This document shows positions 1-8,641 of a stretch of DNA of 18,265 nt, piece after piece; the first letter of the stretch is position 1, and each line of letters opens with the position of its first letter. The notes under the pieces were generated by a model, which saw nothing but the letters and a program-made list of their open reading frames with translations, made no database searches and was not told where the DNA came from. The DNA is from Temnopleurus reevesii (taxonomy: Eukaryota; Echinodermata; Echinoidea; Temnopleuroida; Temnopleuridae). Location: assembly GCA_036244855.1 (NCBI GenBank), contig BQKZ01001664.1:85034-103298 (forward strand). Reading direction: 5' to 3'. The translations under genes were made by a program, and so were the position numbers.

Positions 1-147
1 AGAACTCGACCAAATAGATTGGGGAGTAAAATTAGTACGACAATAATACACCCTTGCATTTTCCCAACTTTTACTCCCTAAAGGGTGTAAAAAGTAACTC
101 CCTATTCTGAAATTTCGATTTACTCCCCAAAAACTCCTTTGAGTTCT
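1..147. mobile_element. Probable small inverted-repeat element (MITE-like), cut by window edge
   Basis: The first bases, AGAACTC...TTGGGGAGTAAA, reappear inverted at 119-147 (TTACTCCCC...GAGTTCT). The ends match over two blocks (7 bases and about 11 bases) separated by a divergent stretch. The interior also repeats ACTCCCT and GGGTGTA units. The left boundary and any target-site duplication cannot be judged because the window starts here. Confidence 0.45.
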
Positions 148-591
148 CTGTGTGTGTATATGTAAACAAGACACATTTCCCATAAATTTACCAGAGGGTA
201 AACAGTCTAGAAGAATGCTCAACATTGAAGTGAATATGAAATTTCTCTCTCTTCTTTACAACATAATATTCTGTCTCTTTCTGAATCTCATATGTTTCTT
301 AAATGATTCAAAGTATTGCGGTTCAATTGTGTTTTTGCATATATTTTTTGTAATTTGTCGTTTCATTATTTTAAACAAAGCTGCTCTTTCAGTTAAAAAG
401 AAAATAAACACTGCTCGACCAAGAGGCCCTGTTTGACAAGATAAAAACATAATTGCAAAAAAGATACATACAACGTTTGTAATTGTATAGCTACCCAGTT
501 GAGAGAATACGATGTAACTCCGTTTCGTTCGCAAGAAATATGCATACATTTTAATCTATTAATATACCTGGAAAAAAAATAATTCGCTCAC
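1..591 (-). other. Start of intron 6, continuing off the window
   Basis: Phase 0 donor GTGAGC at 591-586. No exon resembling exon 3 appears here. The far end (1-147) carries an inverted-repeat element; between 148 and 585 I see only AT-rich sequence. Two overlapping open frames, 152-436 on plus and 549-256 on minus, have no recognisable motif. Confidence 0.65.
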
Positions 592-719
592 CCTAAGACT
601 TTCCTCTGGTGATCCATAAAATCTGAATCCGTCCCCTGTCAGGATACTAGGTGAGTCAAAATCATTTTCATCTTCTATAGTGGTGTCACCTAAGCCTGGG
701 CCGTAAGGAAAGAATCTCT
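592..719 (-). CDS. Exon 6: start of a second NIDO unit
   Basis: The exon completes a split Glu and adds 42 codons: RFFPYGPGLGDTTIEDENDF, then DSPSILTGDGFRFYG, ending PEESLR. It aligns with exon 2 over its full length with one gap (20 identities: F, P, G, GDT, I, DF, SI, TG, GF, FYGS and others). The acceptor is ATTTCTTTTTCAG; the donor is GTGAGC, phase 0, as in exon 2. The expected next exon (like exon 3, starting V-N-N-N-G) is not in bases 1-591, so it lies beyond the window. An alternative reading is that exon 6 opens a separate tandem gene, but the matching phase and lack of a new signal-peptide exon between 720 and 1287 favour one transcript. Confidence 0.85.
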
Positions 720-3539
720 CTGAAAAAGAAATATTCAGGTGGTAAAACATCTTACCGTGGTATCTACAATTACATATTTCCAATAATTCATTACTACTCA
801 CACACTTTCTTTGCATCATGTATTTTCAAGATTTAAGACAATGATTAATCCAGGTTTTGTTGCGGGTGTCACAAAACTGGTATACGTAAAGTATACGTTT
901 TGCCCTGTACATTTAACCAACAAAATCTACCTTTTCAATAAGTTGCGCTGCATGAAATTTTGTTCCAGAGTAGATTACATTTAATTTCATTTGATATGAT
1001 TTGATTTATTCGTCAGTAGCAACATACATGACTGGATAACCCACATGCAGTAGTAATAGTATTATACCTGTTTTTTCTTGGTGCATAGAAATGTAGTCAA
1101 TAGAGTGACGTCAAATGTAATACAAATCAAATTTTATGAGCAACTCTAGAATATTGCTCTTTCATTTCGAAAAGTAACTTCTTAATCATCTCCAATGTTA
1201 TGACCATCATCAAAGCATGAAAACTTGTTTGATTGATATTATTTTGACATTTAACTGAAATAATTTGTATATGATACATTTATTCACCTGATGCTGAGAT
1301 AAAAGCTTCGATTATATTCTCGCCGCTGATTTTAAAGACGAATCGTCCAGGAACATCGATATTGCTCTTTGTACCGATGTTTATTATGTCTGGGGTACGC
1401 GAGCCTTCTAAAACAAAGGACTTCGAGCCATCCCCAGCACTGAAACCTGCCTGTAATTGAAGAAGAATTTGTAATTTCCAATGAATAAGATACATGTAAT
1501 TAGGATAGGCTCTGGTCATGACAGTCAAATAATACACGAGCAGGAGTTTTGGGTAATGGCATATACATGAGATTAGAACGGTGATGTTTAAAGGCTTATA
1601 CAGGAGATTAGAACGGTGATATAAGTTCACATTCATGTTTACTCGCCAAAGTTCGCATTACGCCCAACTCTCCTCAAAATAAAGGTTTGTCCGATACCAT
1701 ATTATATATCTTAGACCGATTTATAAATTGCTGAAAGTATACAGTATTTACTATAAAGCACACACATTAAATTCTGACCGTTCCAGTTATAGATCCAATC
1801 CAATACATTAAGTATATTAGTTAAGATTGATTTTTAATGATTAAGAAAACATTACTTTGAGTTGGCTGTTCCAAACTGCTCTCCATGTCAGAGGGGCTTG
1901 AGGGTACTGATGTATAATGATATATATATATTTTTTTTAAATATTTTTTTTTCTTTTAAAGTTTTTATTGATCAAATAAATTGTGAACAACATCAAAGTA
2001 ACAATAATCATAGAACAATAATTCCAATAATCATTAATATAGTATAAAACAAAGCAATAACAAACGTGAAAATACAACATTTAAAATGGTGGATAGTCCT
2101 ACTTTATGCATGATGGAATCATTTTAAAACATGTGGATTGGATTTTCTTTTCTGAAATCAACAACTGTTAGAATAAATGTTCAATTTGGGACCATTTTTT
2201 ATAATGAATAATTTCAATTTTTCTTTCTTGGGCAATTACAAATTCAATATGTCTAATTTGGCGAATAAAAGATGTTAGACCACCAATAGAAAGTGTTTCA
2301 TTTTTACATCTTTGAATGTAAATATATCTTTTCAATAATAGCAATAAATGATTGAGCAACATTCTATGTGGACCTTTCCAATCCTTAATGGAACCCAACA
2401 TCATATTTTTAATTGTTAAATCTTCAAATTTTACACCAAATGCCATGCCAAATTTATCCAAAAAATTCTGTCTGAGGTCATATGAGAAATTACAATCATA
2501 AAAAATGTGTTCTGGAGTTTCTAGCTCATTATCACAGAATGTACACAATTCAGAATTAACTACTTTCATTTTATAAAGCCTGTCATTAGTATACAATATT
2601 TTATGTAACAGTTTAAACTGAAAAACTCTGAGTTTAATTTCAAGTGTGCACTTAAAAGGTAAAACATAAATTTCCTGCCAGTCATTTTCATGAATGTCAT
2701 ATTTATCAGCAAATACATGTTCACTAACTGATCTCCTAGTAATTCCACTCAGAAAAGAGTTATATACAGCCATAGTTTTCAATTTGCAAAGTTCAAATTC
2801 CAGTGATTCCAGTTGATCTTGTACTTTATGATCATTTTTCTGAAACATTTCAATCATAAAAGGGTAGACTACTTTAGGACATTTTAGTTCTCTCAGAACA
2901 CAATCGATAATTGCTCTATATGTCAAAAAATAATGGTTTGGTGCATCTTTTTCTTTCCAAAATTCAAAATATCTGATATTTCCAGAATGACAGTCAAAAA
3001 GTTGATGTACAAAATTAAGGCCAGCCTCTTGTAGAGATTTACAAAAACTTGACCTATTTCTATTGTGATAAATTGATTATTCCATATACACTGTTCCAAG
3101 ACTTTTGCTATGCTACCATCAAGCCTTATCATTTCGTTATGTAGGCCTACTGTTGTTTTTGCCCATGCATTTAATAGATCAATATAGAATCCTACATTGA
3201 TGTATAATAATATTAATTAGATAAGTTATATAACGCAGTCACTATATGGATATACTCTGCTGCGCTGTGATGTTAGGGTATGTGGATATTGTTCCTAAAA
3301 TAATGCATAAAGGTACAATATATTAATGAAAAGCTTATTAGATAAATGAGTTTTCAACAAGTTTTTAAAAAAAATTGAGCCAGCGAGCAAATTGATACTT
3401 CTCAATCTGCATTAGATAAGCCGGAACGATTGGACACATATAGAACCTACCGTAAAACCTGATGGTTGTAATATTGCAAGACAAATAATGTAAAAAGGAA
3501 AAAACCGGGTAACCGGAAGTAAAAATATATGCATTTTCG

Positions 3540-3576
<37 letters not shown>

Positions 3577-3690
3577 TGTTTGAGTGTGTGAGTGTATAGA
3601 CTGTAGGGCTTGCCTTTTCATAATCGTTTCTACAAGTTTGGAGGCACACATATAACTGCTTGTGTATTTTGTGTTTATGTGTGTACATAA

Positions 3691-3730
<40 letters not shown>

Positions 3731-6700
3731 ATATTTATGTACACACATTATGTGTGTGTGTGTTTGTGTGTTTATGTTTGTGTGTTTGTGTGTTTGTGTG
3801 TTTATTTTGGAGTACGTGAAACGGTATGTTTATGAGTGTTCGGTTTTGAATATGTGTACAATTGTTTGGAGGTATCTTTAGAGATAGTCTACCCATATGA
3901 ATACATGCATTCTCCTGTGTGCATGTATGTGTGCGTATCGTGTGTGTGTGGGTGCATGCGCGTGTGTATATGGGTGTATGTATGTATGTGCATGTGTGTG
4001 CGTGAGTGTGTGTGTGTGTGTGGGAGAAATATTGAATATGGACGCATGTATAAGTGTACATATACGCGTGTGTTTGTGGGTGATATTAAGAAACATATGA
4101 ACAAATTACCTGAGCTGGTATACCATCCAATCCGTCACCGACTACACGACGATCTGCATTCAGATCATGTCCCCAGCCTGTTGTCCACATTATATCTCCA
4201 TAATTCAAAATACTGAATGAATCACTCCCATCGGTCAGCAAAACGACTTGGTAAGAATTCCGCTAAGAAATACACATATTCACATTTTACAATATTTACA
4301 ATACACAATTAATATTTTGTTCACCTGATAAGAAAATTAATGCTCGTGTTTCAATGGAAGAAATGTGGAATGTATACAGTTGTTGTTGGCATGTCGGGCA
4401 AGCTACAATTGTCCAGCCTACCATAGTATTATTCTGACTATTGTACCCTCTTTTGACAGGTAAATCCAAATGTGCTCTTGGGCAAACATGAATAAATTTG
4501 ACCACATCATTTTGAATCAATATGTATTATAAAATGGAGATAAATATCGTCGATTCCATGATAGAATGAACATAAATGTAATAATCATAGAATCTTGAGA
4601 ATATTGATATCAGATTAGAGCGAAAGGTCTGAATTCTCCGAATTTGATCGTGAAATTCGAATATCCTATTATGCAGTATGCATTTGAACGATGTGCATCT
4701 AATTTCCATAAAAATGATTAATACATCAAGAAAAATATCAGGGATACAACATGACTATAGGGTGCATTGGTAAAAAAAAAAAAAAAAAAGCATTGTTCAA
4801 TATTTAAAGATTTAAGATTGAGTGTCATGATGACTCGAAGAGATTGTATTATCTAAATATATTATGCTCGAGAGAGCATTTTATTCAAATTAATTTACAC
4901 GTCGTAGTGTTATAGTAAAATCTGAAGTTACATATTTCGTAGACAAACTTCTGCATAATTCTCTAAATTACAAACAATAATCGTTTGTGAGTATAAGTAA
5001 AATGATCCGTTTGTTGATTAGTTTTAATTGATAATAAACAATGTCAAGACTTTTCTTTTACACGTGTTCTCTTAGTCGTATAAAGCATCATATATTGTAT
5101 CATTCTGAATTTATTTACACATAAGTAGACATTATATATTATGTAAATTTTGTCACTGGACACTCCCCTTTTGAAACGTTTTGATACTTTAAAGTAGGGG
5201 GAATAACGTTAAAACTGATTCATTCACCCTTCATCTGAATTGTTGTCATTTAGTTAAATGACCGTTAGGGAGTATGGGAGTATGCGTGTATGCTGTGCAA
5301 GAATGTGCATAATTATAATGCGTAGAAAATACCCGATGATCTGCACAATTCTACCTACCAAACGATTTTAATCTACATTGATTAAACAAATAATAATCAA
5401 TTTTCTCTTGTTAGAGAGTGGAAGTAACTTATATGCAAAAATAAGTAAGTGAATTGCTTACGAGATGAGTATATTGCGGGGTAGTTGCAAATTGATCCTG
5501 AAGAAATGTAAGATTATCCCAGGTAGCAATGAAAAGCCAAGACGAACTGAAATCCCGCATTCCCATGAAAGACATCCTCACAATATCATCCGCGATATCA
5601 AAGGCACTGTCGCCGTTATTACTGGCGTGGTGTACACTACGGTATGACACAGTGCCGCCGAGAGAAGGGTCTGTGTCTGCCCAGTAAGGTGCGATAAGGG
5701 CCCCGTATTCATGGAGCTCCAATGGCGACGCATCGGGCCTCGCGTTTGCGTTATCATAGAAGAATATTACACCATTATTGTTGACCTGAATGTAAATATC
5801 AAGATATACAAGAAGGGTGAATTTACCCAATTGGTGAAGAATTTCACGGAAATCACATATTTATCAATCATAATTTGGACGGGATCAACCTGCACGCACG
5901 CTTATGAAAAAAAAGTTGTCGAAGATCACTCATCATATCTGTATGTTTTAAATCTCAACGGCTCCATAAAATGGTATAATGTACCTTAAAGAGACATAAA
6001 GATAGTAATGCTTTTCAGCACTAGCACCTTTTGGGAGGGTTCTAAATACAATGGTATCCTCAACGATAGCAACATGTTCAAACTGGCAGATTTGTTAAAG
6101 GGTGCATATATGCACGTATTTCAAACACAAATGTGCCCTAATTAGTGGGAAATAAAAGCTAAAGAAACACACATTTCATGTAGTGAGCTGGGTGTTTTGC
6201 AATGTAAATGTGTATTTTCTAAATAGGATAGCCACTGTAAAAAAAGCAAGCACTCAAACTGAAACGGAGATAATTCAATTGTTTATTTAGATGATAGATA
6301 CGAATCAAGAATACTTACAATTAGTTCTGTTTGTAAAGACCCGTAAAACTGGAATCCTTCCCCAGTAGAAATACTGAGTGTATTAAAGTCATCAGATACA
6401 AACGTAATATATGTGTCACCTGCTGACTCTCCAAAAGGGAGAAATAATTCTGAAACCACAAAGGAAAAAAAAACCGGCCTTATATAGTTCAAATGTTCAT
6501 AACGATATTTTCGGGTTGAGTTATGAAAAATTAATCAATAAATGAATACATAGAAAATGAATAAATAAATAACTGAATAATAAATGAGTGAAAAATCAAT
6601 TAAAAATGAATACATTTAGAAGTAGACATATTTTGTATTAATTGCAAAACACATACAGTAATAAACATTATATATAAGCAGTGCTTCAGCAACAGAAAGT

Positions 6701-8641
6701 GCTCACAAAGGGAATACATAAAGTTGAAAATATATGTAGTTTTATTCAAAGTGTTAAAATAATATTTAAACAAAAAGAGAACCGGTACTTTGAGTGAAGT
6801 CCGTATGAGTTCATCAAATTTCATTTTTTCACGACGTTTTTCATAAAAATAAATTTATCAGAGGTGATTTGAAACTCTTATCGATATATTTTGATAAATT
6901 TAATTCACATCGATTCCATTTTCTTCTTTTTAGCGTTCTTCAAAATCTGCATTTCAAACAAAACATGTTTACAAAATAATACAGGACTGTGACATTTTTC
7001 TTTTATATTTCCTCTTTTTCTTTTACCGGTATCTAACGATACAATTTTGTTATTTTGAAATTTTGTTTGATCGTAAAATCCAAATAAAGACTTCTTTTTT
7101 ACTAAGAGTAGCTCTGTCATCTAAAATACATTTATGGACATCTTCAATGAATCATTTGTTCAATAACCGGACATTTACCCAAATAGATGTTGTTTGCATT
7201 CTACGTGATACAAGGAACATTATACTCTCAATTCAAAGTGATGCTACTTCAAGAATATTGATGCAAGTTCAGCACGTTTAGTGCAGTCCCTGAATGCAGC
7301 CTTTTTGCTAAAGCAGTACCTAATTTTATAAAGTGTATTGCTAAATCATTAAATGCAAATAAAGGGCTGATAATCTAACAATATATCTGGAAAACAAATT
7401 TATCAAAGTAGAATAAATTACAAATATTCATTAAGATCTTTTAAATAGATTTGTATCGTTTCATTCAAATAATCAACACAATGCATTCTCTGAGGGGTGT
7501 TTTGTAAAAAAAAAAAAAAAGAAAAAAAAAACCATTATTTTGTTATTTCAAAGTTTTCAATAGAATGTCAAAATTCCAATACGGAACTAAAAAAAAAGCG
7601 AAACAAATGATTTTTTAAGTCGAATCCTGAAATGTGAATTTTTCTCGATATTTAATGGTGACGGTCTCTCTTTGAGTCCCAGTCGCGTTCTGGCCATGTT
7701 ACTTTGTTAACCACTGTGGTTTTACGGTGACAAACTCCGGTAGCGCCATGCCGCAATTTGTACATAATTTTCACGTGCTGCAGGTGTAGTCCTACCTTCT
7801 TCATTTATATCTAAAAATATAAAATAGGAATAGAATGTTGAATTGTTAATTTCTTATCCATTTATCAATCACTTTGTAAATATAATAAAAAGATCGTCCG
7901 CAAGACGTGCCTAAAAAGCATTTTCAACAATTGTATGTAGCTACGTTATAGAAATAACTGAAATGAATATTAATGCTTGATCGTCAATTATTAACTGACT
8001 TTGCATGAATGTTTGTTCTTTAAACCTTTCTTATTAGATGATTCCACCATTTTGTCAACACTATATGTAAATAGATTGCACTTAATTTGCATAATTATAT
8101 ATTGCTTTCCCCTTTATTAGCTTGAGCCAACTGTTGCTATTTTGTGCAATTGCTATTCCATATCTGTGGATCTATAAAGTCAAGTCAGAATACGAAAAAC
8201 ATGCGACGACCTATTGGTTTTCCCAGGCCAACCGCATACTTTTTCAAGAAAATTCATCAATTCTGACAGAATTCCAACATTGAATGCATGCATCCAATAC
8301 AATACGAAATTTAGAGCCCGAAATTATTTTAAAAAACCTAAATTGACCGAGCAACTTTTCGTCATGAATGATATTGTATTAAATGCATGATTTAAAATTA
8401 ATTTTCGTCCGAAATGCGATATGTTACTGGGGAGGGGTGGAGTGGAGTAGGGATATATTCTAAGAGAGTGCGATCAGACATTCCAATTCATCCAAATACA
8501 TTAATATCATAAACAAATCATGAATACATAAAAGAATGGAATGTGATATATACCTGTTCCTCCAGCAAAGCAAGGGCTCAGCGATGGAATTATTCCAATA
8601 ATGACAATACCAACAAACACGTCGAAAAGTGATAAATACAT
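592..8641 (-). CDS. Secreted tandem NIDO-domain protein, six exons, 3' part missing
   Basis: Joined exons, minus strand: 8641-8554, 6449-6319, 5785-5462, 4262-4110, 1450-1288, 719-592. They give 329 residues with no internal stop. The order is signal peptide (about 1-26), NIDO domain 1 (30-286), then the start of a second NIDO unit (287-329). Every boundary is GT...AG and every phase matches across the splice. NIDO domains occur in nidogens, alpha-tectorin, SNED1 and mucin-4, extracellular matrix or cell-surface proteins; the exact biochemical role of the domain is not settled. The signal peptide puts this protein in the secretory pathway. The sequence seen resembles tectorin/SNED1-type NIDO most. 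What follows (EGF, sushi, VWD, transmembrane, more NIDO) lies off the left edge, so no orthologue name is given. Mature residues 27-329 contain no cysteine, unusual for an extracellular protein but normal inside NIDO. Confidence 0.88.
720..1287 (-). other. Intron 5 (568 bp) between NIDO units
   Basis: Phase 1 intron separating the complete first NIDO unit from the start of the second. It is the same phase as intron 1, so the four-exon unit is bounded by identical phases. Nothing else was recognised in it. Confidence 0.8.
1288..1450 (-). CDS. Exon 5: C-terminal part of NIDO domain 1
   Basis: The exon has 54 codons plus one base. It begins AGFSAGDGSKSFVLEGSRTP, continues DIINIGTKSNIDVPGRFVFK and ends EAFISAS. 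This matches the end of NIDO domains, 'AGF.AGDG...(F/Y).LPGS.T..I.N...TSN....PGR(W/F)(V/I)F(R/K)'. The acceptor is CTTCTTCAATTACAG and the donor TCAG|GTGAAT, phase 1. The leftover G joins AG of exon 6 to give Glu, the same junction as exon 1 to exon 2. Confidence 0.92.
1925..3217 (-). mobile_element. Truncated, frameshifted L1-type LINE (3' end)
   Basis: Read on the minus strand, this is the C-terminal part of a non-LTR retrotransposon reverse-transcriptase ORF. It starts abruptly near 3217, so it is 5'-truncated as is usual for LINEs. Residues from about 3217 to 3060 (YINVGFYIDLLNAWAKT, then WNNQFITI) are in one frame. From about 3065 the coding continues in another frame (KSLQEAGLNFVHQLFDCHSG, then IRYFEFWKEKDAPNHYF), so at least one indel has broken it. 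A zinc-knuckle region follows, then a 3' UTR ending in an A-rich stretch (minus-strand reading of about 1965-1925). It sits in intron 4 in the gene's orientation. No target-site duplication was found by eye. Confidence 0.85.
2168..2926 (-). pseudogene. LINE ORF2 C-terminal fragment with RT-associated zinc-binding domain
   Basis: An open stretch of 252 residues within the LINE relic. The first Met is not a biological start: the frame is open and homologous upstream (…DAPNHYFLTYRAI). It carries C128-x2-C131-x8-H140-x4-C145 (CTFCDNELETPEHIFYDC), the zf-RVT pattern seen after the reverse transcriptase of L1-type elements. Flanking residues (YNSFLSG; FKLLHKILYTNDRLYKM) fit the same region. No RT catalytic motif (Y/FADD) is present because the element is truncated. 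The long intact frame suggests moderate age. Confidence 0.85.
3543..3596. repeat. (TG)n microsatellite
   Basis: Pure TG from 3543 to 3574 (16 units), then interrupted TG with GAGTG variants to 3596. It reads CA in the transcript of the NIDO gene. Confidence 0.97.
3677..3748. repeat. 72-bp palindrome with (AT)n core
   Basis: The arm 3677-3700 (ATGTGTGTACATAAATATAT + ACAT) is the exact reverse complement of 3725-3748. The 24 bases between are almost wholly (AT)n. The whole can fold into a long hairpin or cruciform. Confidence 0.9.
3749..4035. repeat. TG-rich compound microsatellite next to exon 4
   Basis: Interrupted TGTGTG, TGTTTG, TGCATG and TATG units over about 285 bases, with the densest pure run at 4005-4022. 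The many overlapping open frames here with Cys/Val or His/Thr repeats are products of the repeat and not genes. Confidence 0.9.
4110..4262 (-). CDS. Exon 4: middle of NIDO domain 1
   Basis: The exon has 51 codons, phase 0 at both ends: RNSYQVVLLTDGSDSFSILN, then YGDIMWTTGWGHDLN, ending GLDGIPAQ. The NIDO signature 'N.(Y/F)Q.VL.TDG..SF...NYGDI.WTTG' is plain. The acceptor is TATTTCTTAG and the donor CAG|GTAATT. A long CA-rich tract (read on this strand) begins about 75 bases into the following intron. The exon has no open frame of its own from an ATG, so a simple ORF scan would miss it. Confidence 0.92.
4263..5461 (-). other. Intron 3 (1,199 bp)
   Basis: Phase 0 intron. It includes an 18-base A run at 4772-4789. 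The open frames inside it (4296-4520 and 4527-4709, minus) show no motif and are not expected to be translated. No mobile element was recognised. Confidence 0.75.
5462..5785 (-). CDS. Exon 3: core of NIDO domain 1
   Basis: The exon has 108 codons, phase 0 at both ends. It starts directly after CAG with VNNNGVIFFYDN, the conserved N-x-N-G strand. Further hallmarks follow: GALIAPYWADTDPSLGGTVS (the 'PFWADVD...G.V.YR' block), then S-S-W-L-F-I-A-T-W-D, the conserved 'FxATW' block. It ends QYTHL before GTAAGC. An N-glycosylation sequon (N-L-T) lies just after the ATWD block, at about residue 164 of the joined protein. There are no cysteines. This exon is the strongest single piece of evidence for the family. 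Confidence 0.95.
5786..6318 (-). other. Intron 2 (533 bp)
   Basis: Phase 0 intron between the first two NIDO exons. It contains a perfect 14-base palindrome, GTGCATATATGCAC, at about 6102-6115, and nothing else I recognise. Confidence 0.8.
6319..6449 (-). CDS. Exon 2: N-terminal part of NIDO domain 1
   Basis: The exon completes a split Glu and adds 43 codons, beginning LFLPFGESAGDTYITF and ending FYGSLQTELI. The pattern 'ELF-P-G...GDT....DDF....I...GF.FYG' is the usual entry to a NIDO domain, as in the tectorin and SNED1 type. The acceptor lies behind a strong pyrimidine tract (TTTTTTTTTCCTTTGTGGTTTCAG region, 6450-6475). The donor is GTAAGT, phase 0. Exon 6 is its paralogue, with the same entry phase, similar length and 20 identical residues, which shows that the module is repeated. 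Confidence 0.9.
6450..8553 (-). other. Intron 1 (2,104 bp) of the NIDO gene
   Basis: The intron is phase 1, GT at 8553 and AG at 6450-6451. It is AT-rich with oligo-A runs, notably 7506-7531 (A15-G-A10). I saw no further exon of the NIDO module, no RNA gene and no recognisable transposon. Short open frames here (for example 6905-7120 on minus, 7063-7281 on plus) are low-complexity and unsupported. Confidence 0.75.
8554..8641 (-). CDS. Exon 1: start codon and signal peptide
   Basis: The exon encodes 29 codons plus one base. An ATG at 8641 has a purine (G) at -3 and is the first possible start: an in-frame TGA sits three codons upstream. The peptide begins MYLSLFDVFVGIVIIGIIPS, continues through LSPCFA and ends GGT. 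It has a hydrophobic core and a plausible signal-peptidase site after A26 (C-F-A). The donor is ACAG|GTATAT, phase 1, the phase needed by exon 2 (G + AA = Glu). A longer open frame on the same strand (8693-8460) overlaps it in another frame and is a shadow. A 5' UTR or non-coding first exon must exist to the right but was not located. Confidence 0.8.

Larger units (their letters stand above)
1451..4109 (-). other. Intron 4 (2,659 bp), host of a LINE relic and a TG/CA tract
   Basis: Phase 0 intron, the longest seen. In order from the donor it holds the CA-rich tract (4035-3543, minus reading), an AT-cored palindrome (3748-3677), then a truncated L1-like LINE in the same orientation as the gene (about 3217-1925). 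The last 470 bases before exon 5 include a 25-base imperfect direct repeat (1561-1585 and 1596-1620). Confidence 0.8.

Noticed and set aside
256..549. 97-residue minus-strand frame, considered as the next NIDO exon
   Set aside because: Lacks the V-N-N-N-G, APYWAD and ATW motifs expected after exon 6; the downstream exon must be outside the window.
3365..4216. Overlapping open frames rich in His/Thr, Cys/Val or Tyr/Ile
   Set aside because: They are produced by the TG/CA and AT repeats. The only coding sequence nearby is exon 4 at 4110-4262 on the minus strand, in its own frame.
5465..5989. Plus-strand frames (5465-5647 and 5711-5989)
   Set aside because: Antisense shadows of exon 3, which has strong NIDO motifs and splice sites on the minus strand.
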